This document shows, piece by piece, positions 42,798 through 49,927 of a stretch of 64,000 bases of DNA (the stretch's first letter is position 1; every line of letters starts with the position of its first letter). The notes below the pieces were generated by a model. The model did not search any database and was not told where the DNA came from. It saw only the letters and a program-made list of their open reading frames with translations. The translations under genes and the position numbers were made by a program. This stretch comes from Lewinellaceae bacterium (lineage in GTDB: Bacteria > Bacteroidota > Bacteroidia > Chitinophagales > Saprospiraceae), in contig JACJYA010000001.1 in NCBI GenBank assembly GCA_020636315.1, positions 620,001-684,000 on the forward strand. Reading direction: 5' to 3'.

Positions 42798-43949
42798 CTA
42801 GAGGACATTGGCGGCCCGAAGGCCGGTATAGGCTTCCCGCAGTTTTCCTTTCATAATTTTGTGCATCTGGATCGAGGCATCGAGGAACAGCACTTTGGGG
42901 TTGGCGTTTCGTTCCACAGCATAGCTGCAGTCGGAAAACAACTTTGCCAGTTGCTCTACCTGGCCTGTTTCCAGTATGTTTGTCATTTTCTGAGCGCTTT
43001 GCAGCTCCTGTTCCTGCAGGCGCACCCGGGCCTGCCCCTGGCTGGCTTTCAGCAGGTTGTATTCCCGCAGGAAATGCAGAGCGTATCTCAGAAAGTGCTT
43101 TTGGTTTTCCCTGCCGAGTTTGGCGAAAGATTCCACCCAATTTACCATATCTATCGGGTTTCCCCGATAGCAGTTCCTCATCCATTCCAGGAAAAGGGCA
43201 GTGTTGTTGTTGCTCTGTTGCCCGGCCATTTGAAGGGCCTCATTAAAGTTGCCGCTGGCAAGGTAGGCCACCGACAAGGCGGCTTCCCGGCTCAACCCTT
43301 TCCGGCGTATCAGCCCTTCGGTAGTTTCCTCGTCGCTCAGCGCTTTGATGTTGACGATCTGGCAACGGGACAGAATGGTGTTCAGAATAAGTTCCTGTTC
43401 TTCGGCAACCAGGATGAAAACCGTGTTTTCCGGCGGTTCTTCAATGATCTTCAGCAGGCGGTTGCCTTCTTTGCCGAGGAATTCCGGCAGCCAGATGATG
43501 AGTACTTTTCTGTGGCTTTCAAAAGTTTTCAGGCTCAGTTTTTTGATGATATTGACACATTCCTCCTTTGTGATATTGCCCTGTTTGTTCTCGGCGCCTA
43601 TACCCTGCAGCCATTGATTGACATCGAGATAAGGGTTTTCGATGACGGCCTGCCGCCAGTTGGCGAGAAAGTTGTCGCTGATGGCGCGGGGGCCGATAGT
43701 AGGGTAGGAGAAATGGAGGTCGGGGTGAATGAGCTTGGCGGCCTTTTTGCACTGGCTGCATTGGCCGCAGGCGTCTTCAGCATCCGGGTTTTCGCAGAGC
43801 AGGTACTGCGCCAGCGCAATGGCGAGGGCCAGCTTCCCACTGCCCTGAGGCCCCAGAAACAGGAGAGCGTGAGGCATCCTGCCGCCGGAAGCCATTTGCT
43901 TCAGCAGCTTTTTTGATGATTCCTGCCCGATAACCTCGCTGAACAGCAT
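42798..43949 (-). CDS. holB: DNA polymerase III delta' subunit
   Basis: Delta' is a clamp-loader subunit. From the ATG at 43949 the protein is 383 residues and starts MLFSEVIGQESSKKLLKQM, as in relatives. It has a Walker A-like GPQGSGKLALAIALA, a zinc module (CGQCSQCKKAAKL), and the clamp-loader core segments (EEPPENTVFILVAEE, LSRCQIV). A longer frame from 43985 adds 12 residues encoded by an 18-bp palindrome (43965-43982), so that extension is doubtful. It is followed by ricT at 53 bases. Confidence 0.88.
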   Translation of the reverse strand: MLFSEVIGQESSKKLLKQMASGGRMPHALLFLGPQGSGKLALAIALAQYLLCENPDAEDACGQCSQCKKAAKLIHPDLHFSYPTIGPRAISDNFLANWRQAVIENPYLDVNQWLQGIGAENKQGNITKEECVNIIKKLSLKTFESHRKVLIIWLPEFLGKEGNRLLKIIEEPPENTVFILVAEEQELILNTILSRCQIVNIKALSDEETTEGLIRRKGLSREAALSVAYLASGNFNEALQMAGQQSNNNTALFLEWMRNCYRGNPIDMVNWVESFAKLGRENQKHFLRYALHFLREYNLLKASQGQARVRLQEQELQSAQKMTNILETGQVEQLAKLFSDCSYAVERNANPKVLFLDASIQMHKIMKGKLREAYTGLRAANVL

Positions 43950-43964
43950 GGTTTTGCTCTTTTT

Positions 43965-43982
43965 GTGCTTAAGCTTAAGCAC
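43965..43982. repeat. Perfect 18-bp palindrome upstream of holB
   Basis: GTGCTTAAGCTTAAGCAC is its own complement. It lies 16 bases upstream of the preferred holB ATG and between gpx and holB. It could be an operator or a weak hairpin; on the minus strand it is followed by a short A-rich run rather than T. Confidence 0.55.
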
Positions 43983-44021
43983 CATTGCCGGACAGTTGAA
44001 TCGAAAAAAATAAGTGGAAAA

Positions 44022-44498
44022 TCAAGGGGCCGTCACCCACCCCATGATGATATCATCGAAGGGGCTTACACCGGACGAGAGAGAATGTACGAGTTGTCCT
44101 TTTTCATCTAACAGGAACTTGTGGAAATTCCACTGCACGGTACTGTCCTGTACCCCGTTCATGGCCTTGTTCGTCAGCCATTCGTAAATGGGGTGGGTGT
44201 TCCGTTTTATCCCCGCTTTGGCAGCCATGGGGAAGCTCACGTTGTAATTAGTCGTGCAAAATTCCATTATCTCATCATTGGTTCCCGGTTCCTGCCCGCC
44301 AAAGTCGTTGCAGGGGAAACCGACGATCACTAACCTATTCTTGAACTCCTCGTAGAGCTCCTGAAATTGTTGATATTGTGGCGTGTAGCCGCATTGTGAG
44401 GCGACATTAACCACTATTATCTTTTTACCCTTGTAACGGGCAAAGTCAATCTCCTCTCCTCTTATTCCCTCTACCTTGAATTTATGGATAGAATTCAC
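44022..44498 (-). CDS. Glutathione peroxidase-family thiol peroxidase
   Basis: The 158-residue protein reduces peroxides; bacterial members with Cys in place of selenocysteine usually use thioredoxin. The catalytic tetrad is visible: Cys36 in VNVASQCGYTPQY, Gln69 in FGGQEPG, Trp123 and Asn124 in VQWNFHKFL. Cys82-type resolving candidates occur in EFCTTNY. No signal peptide. It lies 72 bases upstream of holB on the same strand and could share a transcript with it. Confidence 0.93.
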   Translation of the reverse strand: MNSIHKFKVEGIRGEEIDFARYKGKKIIVVNVASQCGYTPQYQQFQELYEEFKNRLVIVGFPCNDFGGQEPGTNDEIMEFCTTNYNVSFPMAAKAGIKRNTHPIYEWLTNKAMNGVQDSTVQWNFHKFLLDEKGQLVHSLSSGVSPFDDIIMGWVTAP

Positions 44499-44637
44499 TA
44501 TTTACGATTCAGCTATCCGTAAAAATATGTTGCGGGTAAAATTAAGGATTTTATTGATGAAATACCAGTAAGGGGCCTGCTGCAACTTATATTTCCTTTT
44601 TTTGTTTTGGATAGCGGAGCCAAAACCAATCCTGGAT

Positions 44638-45045
44638 ATGAGAATTTCTGCTTTTCGGAGAGCGCATTTCAATGCGGCTCACCGCTTACACAACCCCAGC
44701 TGGAGTGAGGAAAAGAACCGCGAGGTATTCGGCCTGTGCAATAACCCGAACTATCATGGCCACAATTACGAACTGGAGGTGAAGGTCACCGGCGAGGTAG
44801 ATCCCGAAACGGGCTACCTCATCGACCTGAAATACCTGAAAGAGTTGATCGCTGAACATGTGGAGCAGCGTTTTGACCACAAAAACCTCAACATAGATAC
44901 CGAAGAATTCCGCAACCTCAACCCCACTGCCGAGAATATTTGCTACGTCATCTGGAACATCCTGCGCGGCCAACTCGAAGATAAATACGAACTGTCGGTC
45001 CGCCTCTATGAGACGCCCCGGAACTACGTGGAATACCCGGCGTAA
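44638..45045 (+). CDS. 6-pyruvoyl-tetrahydropterin synthase / QueD family
   Basis: From the ATG at 44638 the protein is 135 residues, the usual length. The zinc ligands are in FNAAHRLH and YHGHNYEL, the catalytic Cys in FGLCNNPNYHGHNY, and further conserved positions are in LIDLKYLKELI, FDHKNLN and PTAENICYVIW. The family makes either 6-carboxy-tetrahydropterin for queuosine or 6-pyruvoyl-tetrahydropterin; the sequence alone does not settle which. No queC or queE is nearby. A perfect terminator follows. Confidence 0.9.
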   Translation: MRISAFRRAHFNAAHRLHNPSWSEEKNREVFGLCNNPNYHGHNYELEVKVTGEVDPETGYLIDLKYLKELIAEHVEQRFDHKNLNIDTEEFRNLNPTAENICYVIWNILRGQLEDKYELSVRLYETPRNYVEYPA

Positions 45046-45137
45046 AGGAGGCTTTTGGAATTGGGCTGAAGGGCGGGCCGGTTTTTCGCACGGCACTCAG
45101 TGGCGGAAAGAGGGCATAAACAGCCGGAAGAAAGCAT

Positions 45138-45176
45138 AAAAAAAGCCAGCCTGAGTTGTTCAGGCTGGCTTTTTTT
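45138..45176. terminator. Bidirectional intrinsic terminator
   Basis: A-tract, then GCCAGCCTGA, a GTTGT loop, the exact complement, and a T-tract: a textbook intrinsic terminator in both directions. It lies between the PTPS homologue and the convergent T9SS cargo gene. Confidence 0.9.
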
Positions 45177-45194
45177 CGGCCCATCCCACAAAAA

Positions 45195-45926
45195 TCACGG
45201 GCGGATGGACCGCTTGCTGAGGCGGAAGGTCTTCATGATGCTACCGTTCCTGTTCAGCAGGCTGGCAAGGTACATGCCGGAGGGCAGGTCGCCTACATAG
45301 TAACGGCTGCCGGGCGCAACGTTGAAGGAACGCATCCGGCGGCCCAGGATGTTGTAAAGGACCAGTTGGTTGACACCGGAAGCACCTTGTACTTCCAGAT
45401 AATCCGTTACCGGGTTGGGGTAAACAGCCAGCCTGGCCTTGTCAATATCTCTGGAGCCCGATACCATCGTGGCATCGAAAGTATAAGTGCCGGTTAGGAT
45501 CACGTTTCCGGGGTCATTTGCGACAGCTACCTCGACATTGATCTCAGCGGCCCCGGCAACGCCTTTAGGTTTGACGTGGACGTCGAGGTTGGTCGTTTCG
45601 CCGGGAGCCAGTGTCACAGGAGCATCCAGCATCAGGTCATCGGCAATATTGGAGTAAACAATCTGGACGTAACATTGATTGTAATCACAAACCTGGACTT
45701 CCCATTCCTCGGGCATGTCCGAAATAACTCTTTCCCAGCGGATGTCTATCGTTTCGGACCCTTCATTTTTCAGAGTGGCATACCCGATCAGCTCTACAAA
45801 AAGGTCATTCGGGTCGGCAAAGCCTTCCGTCGCGATGGGGTTTGGCGTCAGCGTAAGGCTGACCTGCGCGATTCCCGCCTGAAAGATGAAAAGAGATATG
45901 ATTAGAGGGAGTATAATTTGCTTCAT
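45195..45926 (-). CDS. Small secreted protein with T9SS sorting domain
   Basis: The 243-residue protein has a signal peptide (QIILPLIISLFIFQAGIAQ), a ~130-residue beta-rich domain (LIGYATLKNEGSETIDIRWE ... ETTNLDVHVKPKGVAGAAEI) like the conserved surface-protein domains that precede sorting signals, and a type A T9SS domain (LAVYPNPVTDYLEVQ ... LPSGMYLASLL). It has two Cys in VCDYNQCYV that may form a disulfide. Function unknown. Confidence 0.8.
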   Translation of the reverse strand: MKQIILPLIISLFIFQAGIAQVSLTLTPNPIATEGFADPNDLFVELIGYATLKNEGSETIDIRWERVISDMPEEWEVQVCDYNQCYVQIVYSNIADDLMLDAPVTLAPGETTNLDVHVKPKGVAGAAEINVEVAVANDPGNVILTGTYTFDATMVSGSRDIDKARLAVYPNPVTDYLEVQGASGVNQLVLYNILGRRMRSFNVAPGSRYYVGDLPSGMYLASLLNRNGSIMKTFRLSKRSIRP

Positions 45927-46051
45927 AAACGAACTTTAGCGATTGAGAAAATAGTTTGCACTGAAATATATGCTACAAAAGTCCAAATATAATGAAAATA
46001 AATCAAGGCCCGAAACCTTAAAGAATTGTCAAAGTACAGATGGTTTGGCCA

Positions 46052-46096
46052 TTTTAGCGGCCGGCCGGGCTGAAAAAAGCCGGCCGGCCACTAAAA
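46052..46096 (-). terminator. Strong hairpin downstream of the Omp28-like gene
   Basis: TTTTAGCGGCCGGCCGGGCT pairs with AGCCGGCCGGCCACTAAAA with one mismatch and one bulge, around a short A-rich loop. It lies between two leftward genes and contains repeated GGCCGGCC. It could be a terminator or a mobile palindrome. Confidence 0.5.
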
Positions 46097-46131
46097 ACGA
46101 CATTTGGCAGCTGCTTTTGCCAATGGCGCAA

Positions 46132-46173
46132 AGCCAGCAGCAAACAGCGAAAAGCTAATAGCCAACAGCGAAC
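46132..46173. repeat. Six tandem 7-bp repeats
   Basis: The units read AGCCAGC, AGCAAAC, AGCGAAA, AGCTAAT, AGCCAAC, AGCGAAC in strict 7-bp register (consensus AGCnAAn), 25 bases beyond the Omp28-like stop codon. Confidence 0.75.
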
Positions 46174-46197
46174 CACTGCCATTAGCCCACAGATGAT

Positions 46198-48099
46198 CTA
46201 CTCCACAACCACCTTCTTCACCGCCACCTTATCTCCCATAGTGAGGTGGAAGGTATAGGCGCCGGAAGCAAGCTGAGAGCCGTCGAAAGGCAGCGTCATG
46301 CTGCCGCTGTGGCGGCCGTAATCCTGGCTGGCCACCTGCTGGCCGAGCATGTTATAGACCTGCAGTTGGATGTCGGCGGCATTCTCGAGGCTTACTGAAA
46401 TGCTGAGTTCGCCTTGAGTGGGGTTCGGGAAAATATCAACCAGTTCATTGGCGAATTCATCCCTCGTGCCGACCATGATCTCGAAGTCAGCTCTTTCAGC
46501 ATTCAGGATCTGGCCGGTGCTGCCGTCCAGCAAAAGTACTACAGCGTACATGTGGTCCATATTGTATCCTGCGGGAACGAGGTAGGTGTAAGAGTGGCTG
46601 GCCACATCGCCGGCAACGACGGAAGTGGGGATCACGCCGGTAGTACCGGTGTACCCACCCAGCAGCGCACGGGCCACATCCATATACACCATATCGGCCG
46701 CCGGTACGGGGTCGGGCTCTGCCTGCCAGTCATGGCCGGCGCCGACGAGCGGGAGGTTGTTAACCTCGAAGCTGTAGTAGTTGGTCTGGTTGTAACCGGA
46801 ACCGGCGCCAGTGACGCTGTCCTGAAGGATAGCTACGCTGAAGCGGTAGTCAATGTCGTCGAGCTTGGTGACGAATTCGGCGGAAACATTGATATCGGCT
46901 ATTCTGGATTCCGGATTGACTACGGCCTGGATGGAGGGCTTAATGGGAGAAATGCGCTGCACCAACTGGCTGTGGTAATCCTCAAAAGCAGTAGAGGAGA
47001 CACCGACATCAAGCATGACCCGGTCGGCATTACATCCCGGGTAACCGGTGAGGCCAACGTTATTATCATATACCCCAACCACCATGGCGTCGCCATTGTG
47101 AACGGAAATGCCGATGAAGGACTCCGGATAGGCTTCCCTCATGTACTCCATGGCCACGTGGCCGCGCGGGCACCATCCGCACCATCCTCCGGTTCCTTCT
47201 TCGATCACCACTTTCTTGGCCGGTACGAAGGTTACGCCGGAGATCTTAGTCGTCGTCATGTCATTGGCGTTGTCTTCATCGGTTTCTCCGTTGGGTGCGC
47301 TCACCCATACGTCGATATCATAAGTGATGGCATCCGCAGCTGTGAATGCGGTGCCGTGCGTGAAATCGTAAGATTCGCCGGTGGCAATATCCAGCCCGGT
47401 GAGTTCCTCCGAATAGGTATCGACACCATCAGACCAGTTGATGGTAAGGCTGGTAATGGTTTCCGTACCCAGGTTCTGGAAAGAACCTTCGATGATAACG
47501 TCAGTATTCAGCTCCTGGAAACGGGAAGTCGAAACATTAAGGATCGCGGCATCATAGGCCGGAGGAGCAAAGACGACAACGTCATCGACACAGTAGCCGT
47601 AGTTCCAGCCACCGCCGTCTCTGTAATCGAAAGCGATCTGGATGGTGTCTCCTACATAGCCGCTGATGTTGAGGAAAATGCTTTGCCATTCGTCGAAGTT
47701 GCCGGCAAGCGAGGTTTCTTCTGTCCAGGTGGCGCCTGCGTCATTGGAGACGAGCACTTTGGCCGTTTCGTCTCCACCGTAATCACCATCGCCGAAGAAC
47801 GCTTCAAAAGTCAGTACGGCGCCGGCAACCTCGGAAAGGTCGATGGGCGGCGTGACCAGCATGCCGTTGCTGCTGCCTCCCTGGCCGGCGGCATCATCGT
47901 TGACACCGACAATATTGGTGTGGTCCGGGATGGAGAAATACTGGCTGGAGAGCGCTCCCGTCGAACCCGCTTCCCAAACAGGGTCTGCCGTCCAGTCAGC
48001 CGGCATGCCTGCCTCAAAATCTTCAGAGAGAAGGGTGTTCTGGGCATTCAGCCCCATCCAAAGGAACAGTGCAAAGAATAAAGTAGAGCATCTTTTCAT
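46198..48099 (-). CDS. Omp28-like secreted protein with T9SS sorting domain
   Basis: The 633-residue protein has a signal peptide (CSTLFFALFLWMGLNAQ), a choice-of-anchor/MAM-like N-terminal domain at ~20-180 (LLSEDFEAGMPADW ... IAFDYRDGGGWNYGYCVDDV), a CARDB-like Ig domain at ~185-290, and an Omp28-related domain with a thioredoxin-like CxxC (EEGTGGWCGWCPRGHVAMEY). It ends with a T9SS sorting domain (DIFPNPTQGELSISV ... LASGAYTFHLTM). The CxxC suggests a redox or disulfide role at the surface, but Omp28 proteins have no proven activity. Confidence 0.85.
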   Translation of the reverse strand: MKRCSTLFFALFLWMGLNAQNTLLSEDFEAGMPADWTADPVWEAGSTGALSSQYFSIPDHTNIVGVNDDAAGQGGSSNGMLVTPPIDLSEVAGAVLTFEAFFGDGDYGGDETAKVLVSNDAGATWTEETSLAGNFDEWQSIFLNISGYVGDTIQIAFDYRDGGGWNYGYCVDDVVVFAPPAYDAAILNVSTSRFQELNTDVIIEGSFQNLGTETITSLTINWSDGVDTYSEELTGLDIATGESYDFTHGTAFTAADAITYDIDVWVSAPNGETDEDNANDMTTTKISGVTFVPAKKVVIEEGTGGWCGWCPRGHVAMEYMREAYPESFIGISVHNGDAMVVGVYDNNVGLTGYPGCNADRVMLDVGVSSTAFEDYHSQLVQRISPIKPSIQAVVNPESRIADINVSAEFVTKLDDIDYRFSVAILQDSVTGAGSGYNQTNYYSFEVNNLPLVGAGHDWQAEPDPVPAADMVYMDVARALLGGYTGTTGVIPTSVVAGDVASHSYTYLVPAGYNMDHMYAVVLLLDGSTGQILNAERADFEIMVGTRDEFANELVDIFPNPTQGELSISVSLENAADIQLQVYNMLGQQVASQDYGRHSGSMTLPFDGSQLASGAYTFHLTMGDKVAVKKVVVE

Positions 48100-48488
48100 A
48101 ACAGGAAGTTTGCGTTATTAATTACTTGTTGTCAAAGTTGATCCGGGCAAAGGAAGCCTTTGCTGTATTTTTTTCAAGTTTGGTTTTGCGGAAAATGCAG
48201 GGGATATTTTCGGGAATGCCAGTATTGGGTATTTTGCGACGTGAAAGTAGGAAAAAAAAAGAATTGTGCAGATACCTTTAACCAATATTTCCACCTTGGG
48301 CAGGAGCATGAATTTAAAAAAAATCACTTTGTACGTTGGCTGACAATCGGAGGGCGCAAAGATGGCTCCATTCTGTCTTTGCCGGGACAGTAGGGCCATC
48401 CTTTTTTGCAACGGGCCAACCATCGCCCTTTTTAATTAATTTTCTAACTTGACGACACTCCCAAAGGAACGAAATAAGCCTGGCCCTT
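48100..48488. other. Divergent intergenic region with a structured leader
   Basis: These 389 bases separate the leftward Omp28-like gene from the rightward redox operon. The half near 48250-48330 is AT-rich and includes TACCTTTA at 48268-48275, one base off a -7 box. The part 48331-48433 can fold into two hairpins followed by T-runs (see separate entry). No ORF is supported. Confidence 0.5.
48361..48433 (+). promoter_or_regulatory. Possible attenuator leader or small RNA end: two hairpins with T-runs
   Basis: Hairpin 1 pairs 48361-48377 with 48386-48400 (GATGGC.. with ..GGCCATC, CTGTC with GACAG) and is followed by six T. Hairpin 2 pairs GGGC (48413-48416) with GCCC (48425-48428) and is followed by five T. 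The upstream segment GTTGGC (48335-48340) and GGGCG..GATGG (48352-48365) can pair with GCCAAC and CCATCGCCC of the second hairpin, so the structures are mutually exclusive. The oxidoreductase start lies 56 bases downstream. Confidence 0.4.
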
Positions 48489-49877
48489 ATGCATGTAGTC
48501 ATTCTTGGAAACGGCATCGCCGGCATAACCGCCGCCCGTTTTATCCGCAAGCTCAGCGATCATGATGTAACGGTGATCTCTGCTGAAACCGACCACTTTT
48601 TCTCCCGAACCGCACTCATGTACGTTTATATGGGGCACATGCGGTACGAAGATATCAAGCCTTACGAGGACTGGTTCTGGAAAAAGAACCGCATCAGCCT
48701 CGTGCGCGCTTACATCGAGCATATTGATTTCGATAAAAAAATGCTTTATGGCAATAAGGGAGAAAAAGTGGCCTATGACAAACTCCTGCTGGCCACCGGC
48801 TCGGCGCCCAATAAATTCGGGTGGCCCGGGCAGGGCCTGGAGGGAGTGAGCGGCCTTTACAGCTATCAGAACCTTCAGAATATGGAGCGCTTCAGTGATG
48901 GCCTGCAACGCGCCGTCATCGTCGGAGGCGGTTTGATCGGCATCGAGATGGCGGAAATGTTCCACTCCCGCCACATACCGGTTACCTTTCTGGTGCGGGA
49001 AGAAAGCTATTGGGATATGGTGCTGCCGCCGGAAGAATCAGAGATGGTTAACCGCCATATCCGTGAAAATGGCATCGACCTCCGCCTATCAACTGAACTC
49101 AAAGAGATCATCGATGACGGACAGGGCCGCGCCTGTGCAGTCATAACGAATACCGGTGAGCGGATCGACTGCGGCTATGTAGGGCTGACCGCCGGGGTGC
49201 ATCCCAACATTAGCTTCCTGAAAAACAGCGGCCTGGAAATGGAAAAAGGCATCCTTGCCAATGAATACCTGGAAACCAATATCCCCGATGTCTATGCTGC
49301 CGGCGACTGCATGCAGCAGAGCAACCCCCGCCCGGGCAGGCGCGCCATCGAGGCCGTGTGGTACACCGGGCGCATGGCCGGCGAAACGGCCGCTTATAAT
49401 ATCTGCTTGTCCAGTGGAATTTCCACCGGAAATATTCCACAGGATGGGCAGAAGGTAGCTTATGATCCCGGCATTTGGTTCAACTCCGCCAAGTTCATGG
49501 ATATTGAATATCAGGTTTACGGGGACGTAAAGGCCCGGCCGGAGGAAAACGAAGCTGCTGTCTATTGGGAACATCCCGGCGGGCGGAAGAGCATCCGCCT
49601 GGTTTACGATAGGACAAAAGGCCACATCCTGGGCTTCAACCTGATGGGGGTGCGGTACCGGCATGAAGTATGCGAAAAATGGATACGGGAGAAAACCCAC
49701 ATCGAGACGGTGCTCCAAAACCTGGGCGCCGCCAATTTCGACCCGGAGTTTTACGAGGAATATGAGGAGGAAGTAATCCGCCTTTACAACCGGCAAAGCG
49801 GGAAGCAACTTCATTTGAAAAAAAGGCGGGGGCTGGCCGAAGCGCTGCGCTTTCTCAGAGCCAGCGGATCGACTTGA
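48489..49877 (+). CDS. FAD/NAD(P)-dependent oxidoreductase
   Basis: The 462-residue protein is a two-dinucleotide-fold flavoprotein of the rubredoxin-reductase/NirB-head type. It has the FAD motif VILGNGIAGITAARFI at the N-terminus, a second motif AVIVGGGLIGIEMAEMF for NAD(P)H, the FAD-closing VYAAGDCM, and no CxxC redox disulfide. The C-terminal ~120 residues (WEHPGGRKSIRLVYDR ...) are a family-specific extension. It starts a two-gene operon with the polyferredoxin gene 50 bases downstream and probably feeds it electrons from NAD(P)H. Confidence 0.85.
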   Translation: MHVVILGNGIAGITAARFIRKLSDHDVTVISAETDHFFSRTALMYVYMGHMRYEDIKPYEDWFWKKNRISLVRAYIEHIDFDKKMLYGNKGEKVAYDKLLLATGSAPNKFGWPGQGLEGVSGLYSYQNLQNMERFSDGLQRAVIVGGGLIGIEMAEMFHSRHIPVTFLVREESYWDMVLPPEESEMVNRHIRENGIDLRLSTELKEIIDDGQGRACAVITNTGERIDCGYVGLTAGVHPNISFLKNSGLEMEKGILANEYLETNIPDVYAAGDCMQQSNPRPGRRAIEAVWYTGRMAGETAAYNICLSSGISTGNIPQDGQKVAYDPGIWFNSAKFMDIEYQVYGDVKARPEENEAAVYWEHPGGRKSIRLVYDRTKGHILGFNLMGVRYRHEVCEKWIREKTHIETVLQNLGAANFDPEFYEEYEEEVIRLYNRQSGKQLHLKKRRGLAEALRFLRASGST

Positions 49878-49920
49878 CAAGTTTTTCCCCGGGCTTCTCA
49901 TCAGGTAAACTTGTCAAGTC
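49871..49920. repeat. 14-bp inverted repeat over the oxidoreductase stop codon
   Basis: GACTTGACAAGTTT (49871-49884) and AAACTTGTCAAGTC (49907-49920) are exact complements around a 22-base loop. The left arm includes the stop codon and the right arm ends eight bases before the next ATG, so the structure may modulate translation or read-through into the polyferredoxin gene. Confidence 0.6.
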
Positions 49921-49927
49921 TCACCCA

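Noticed and set aside
46414..48081. 555-codon open frame opposite the Omp28-like gene
   Set aside because: It is the antisense shadow of a gene with signal peptide, CxxC motif and sorting domain. Long open antisense frames are expected in GC-rich genes, and its translation has no family features.
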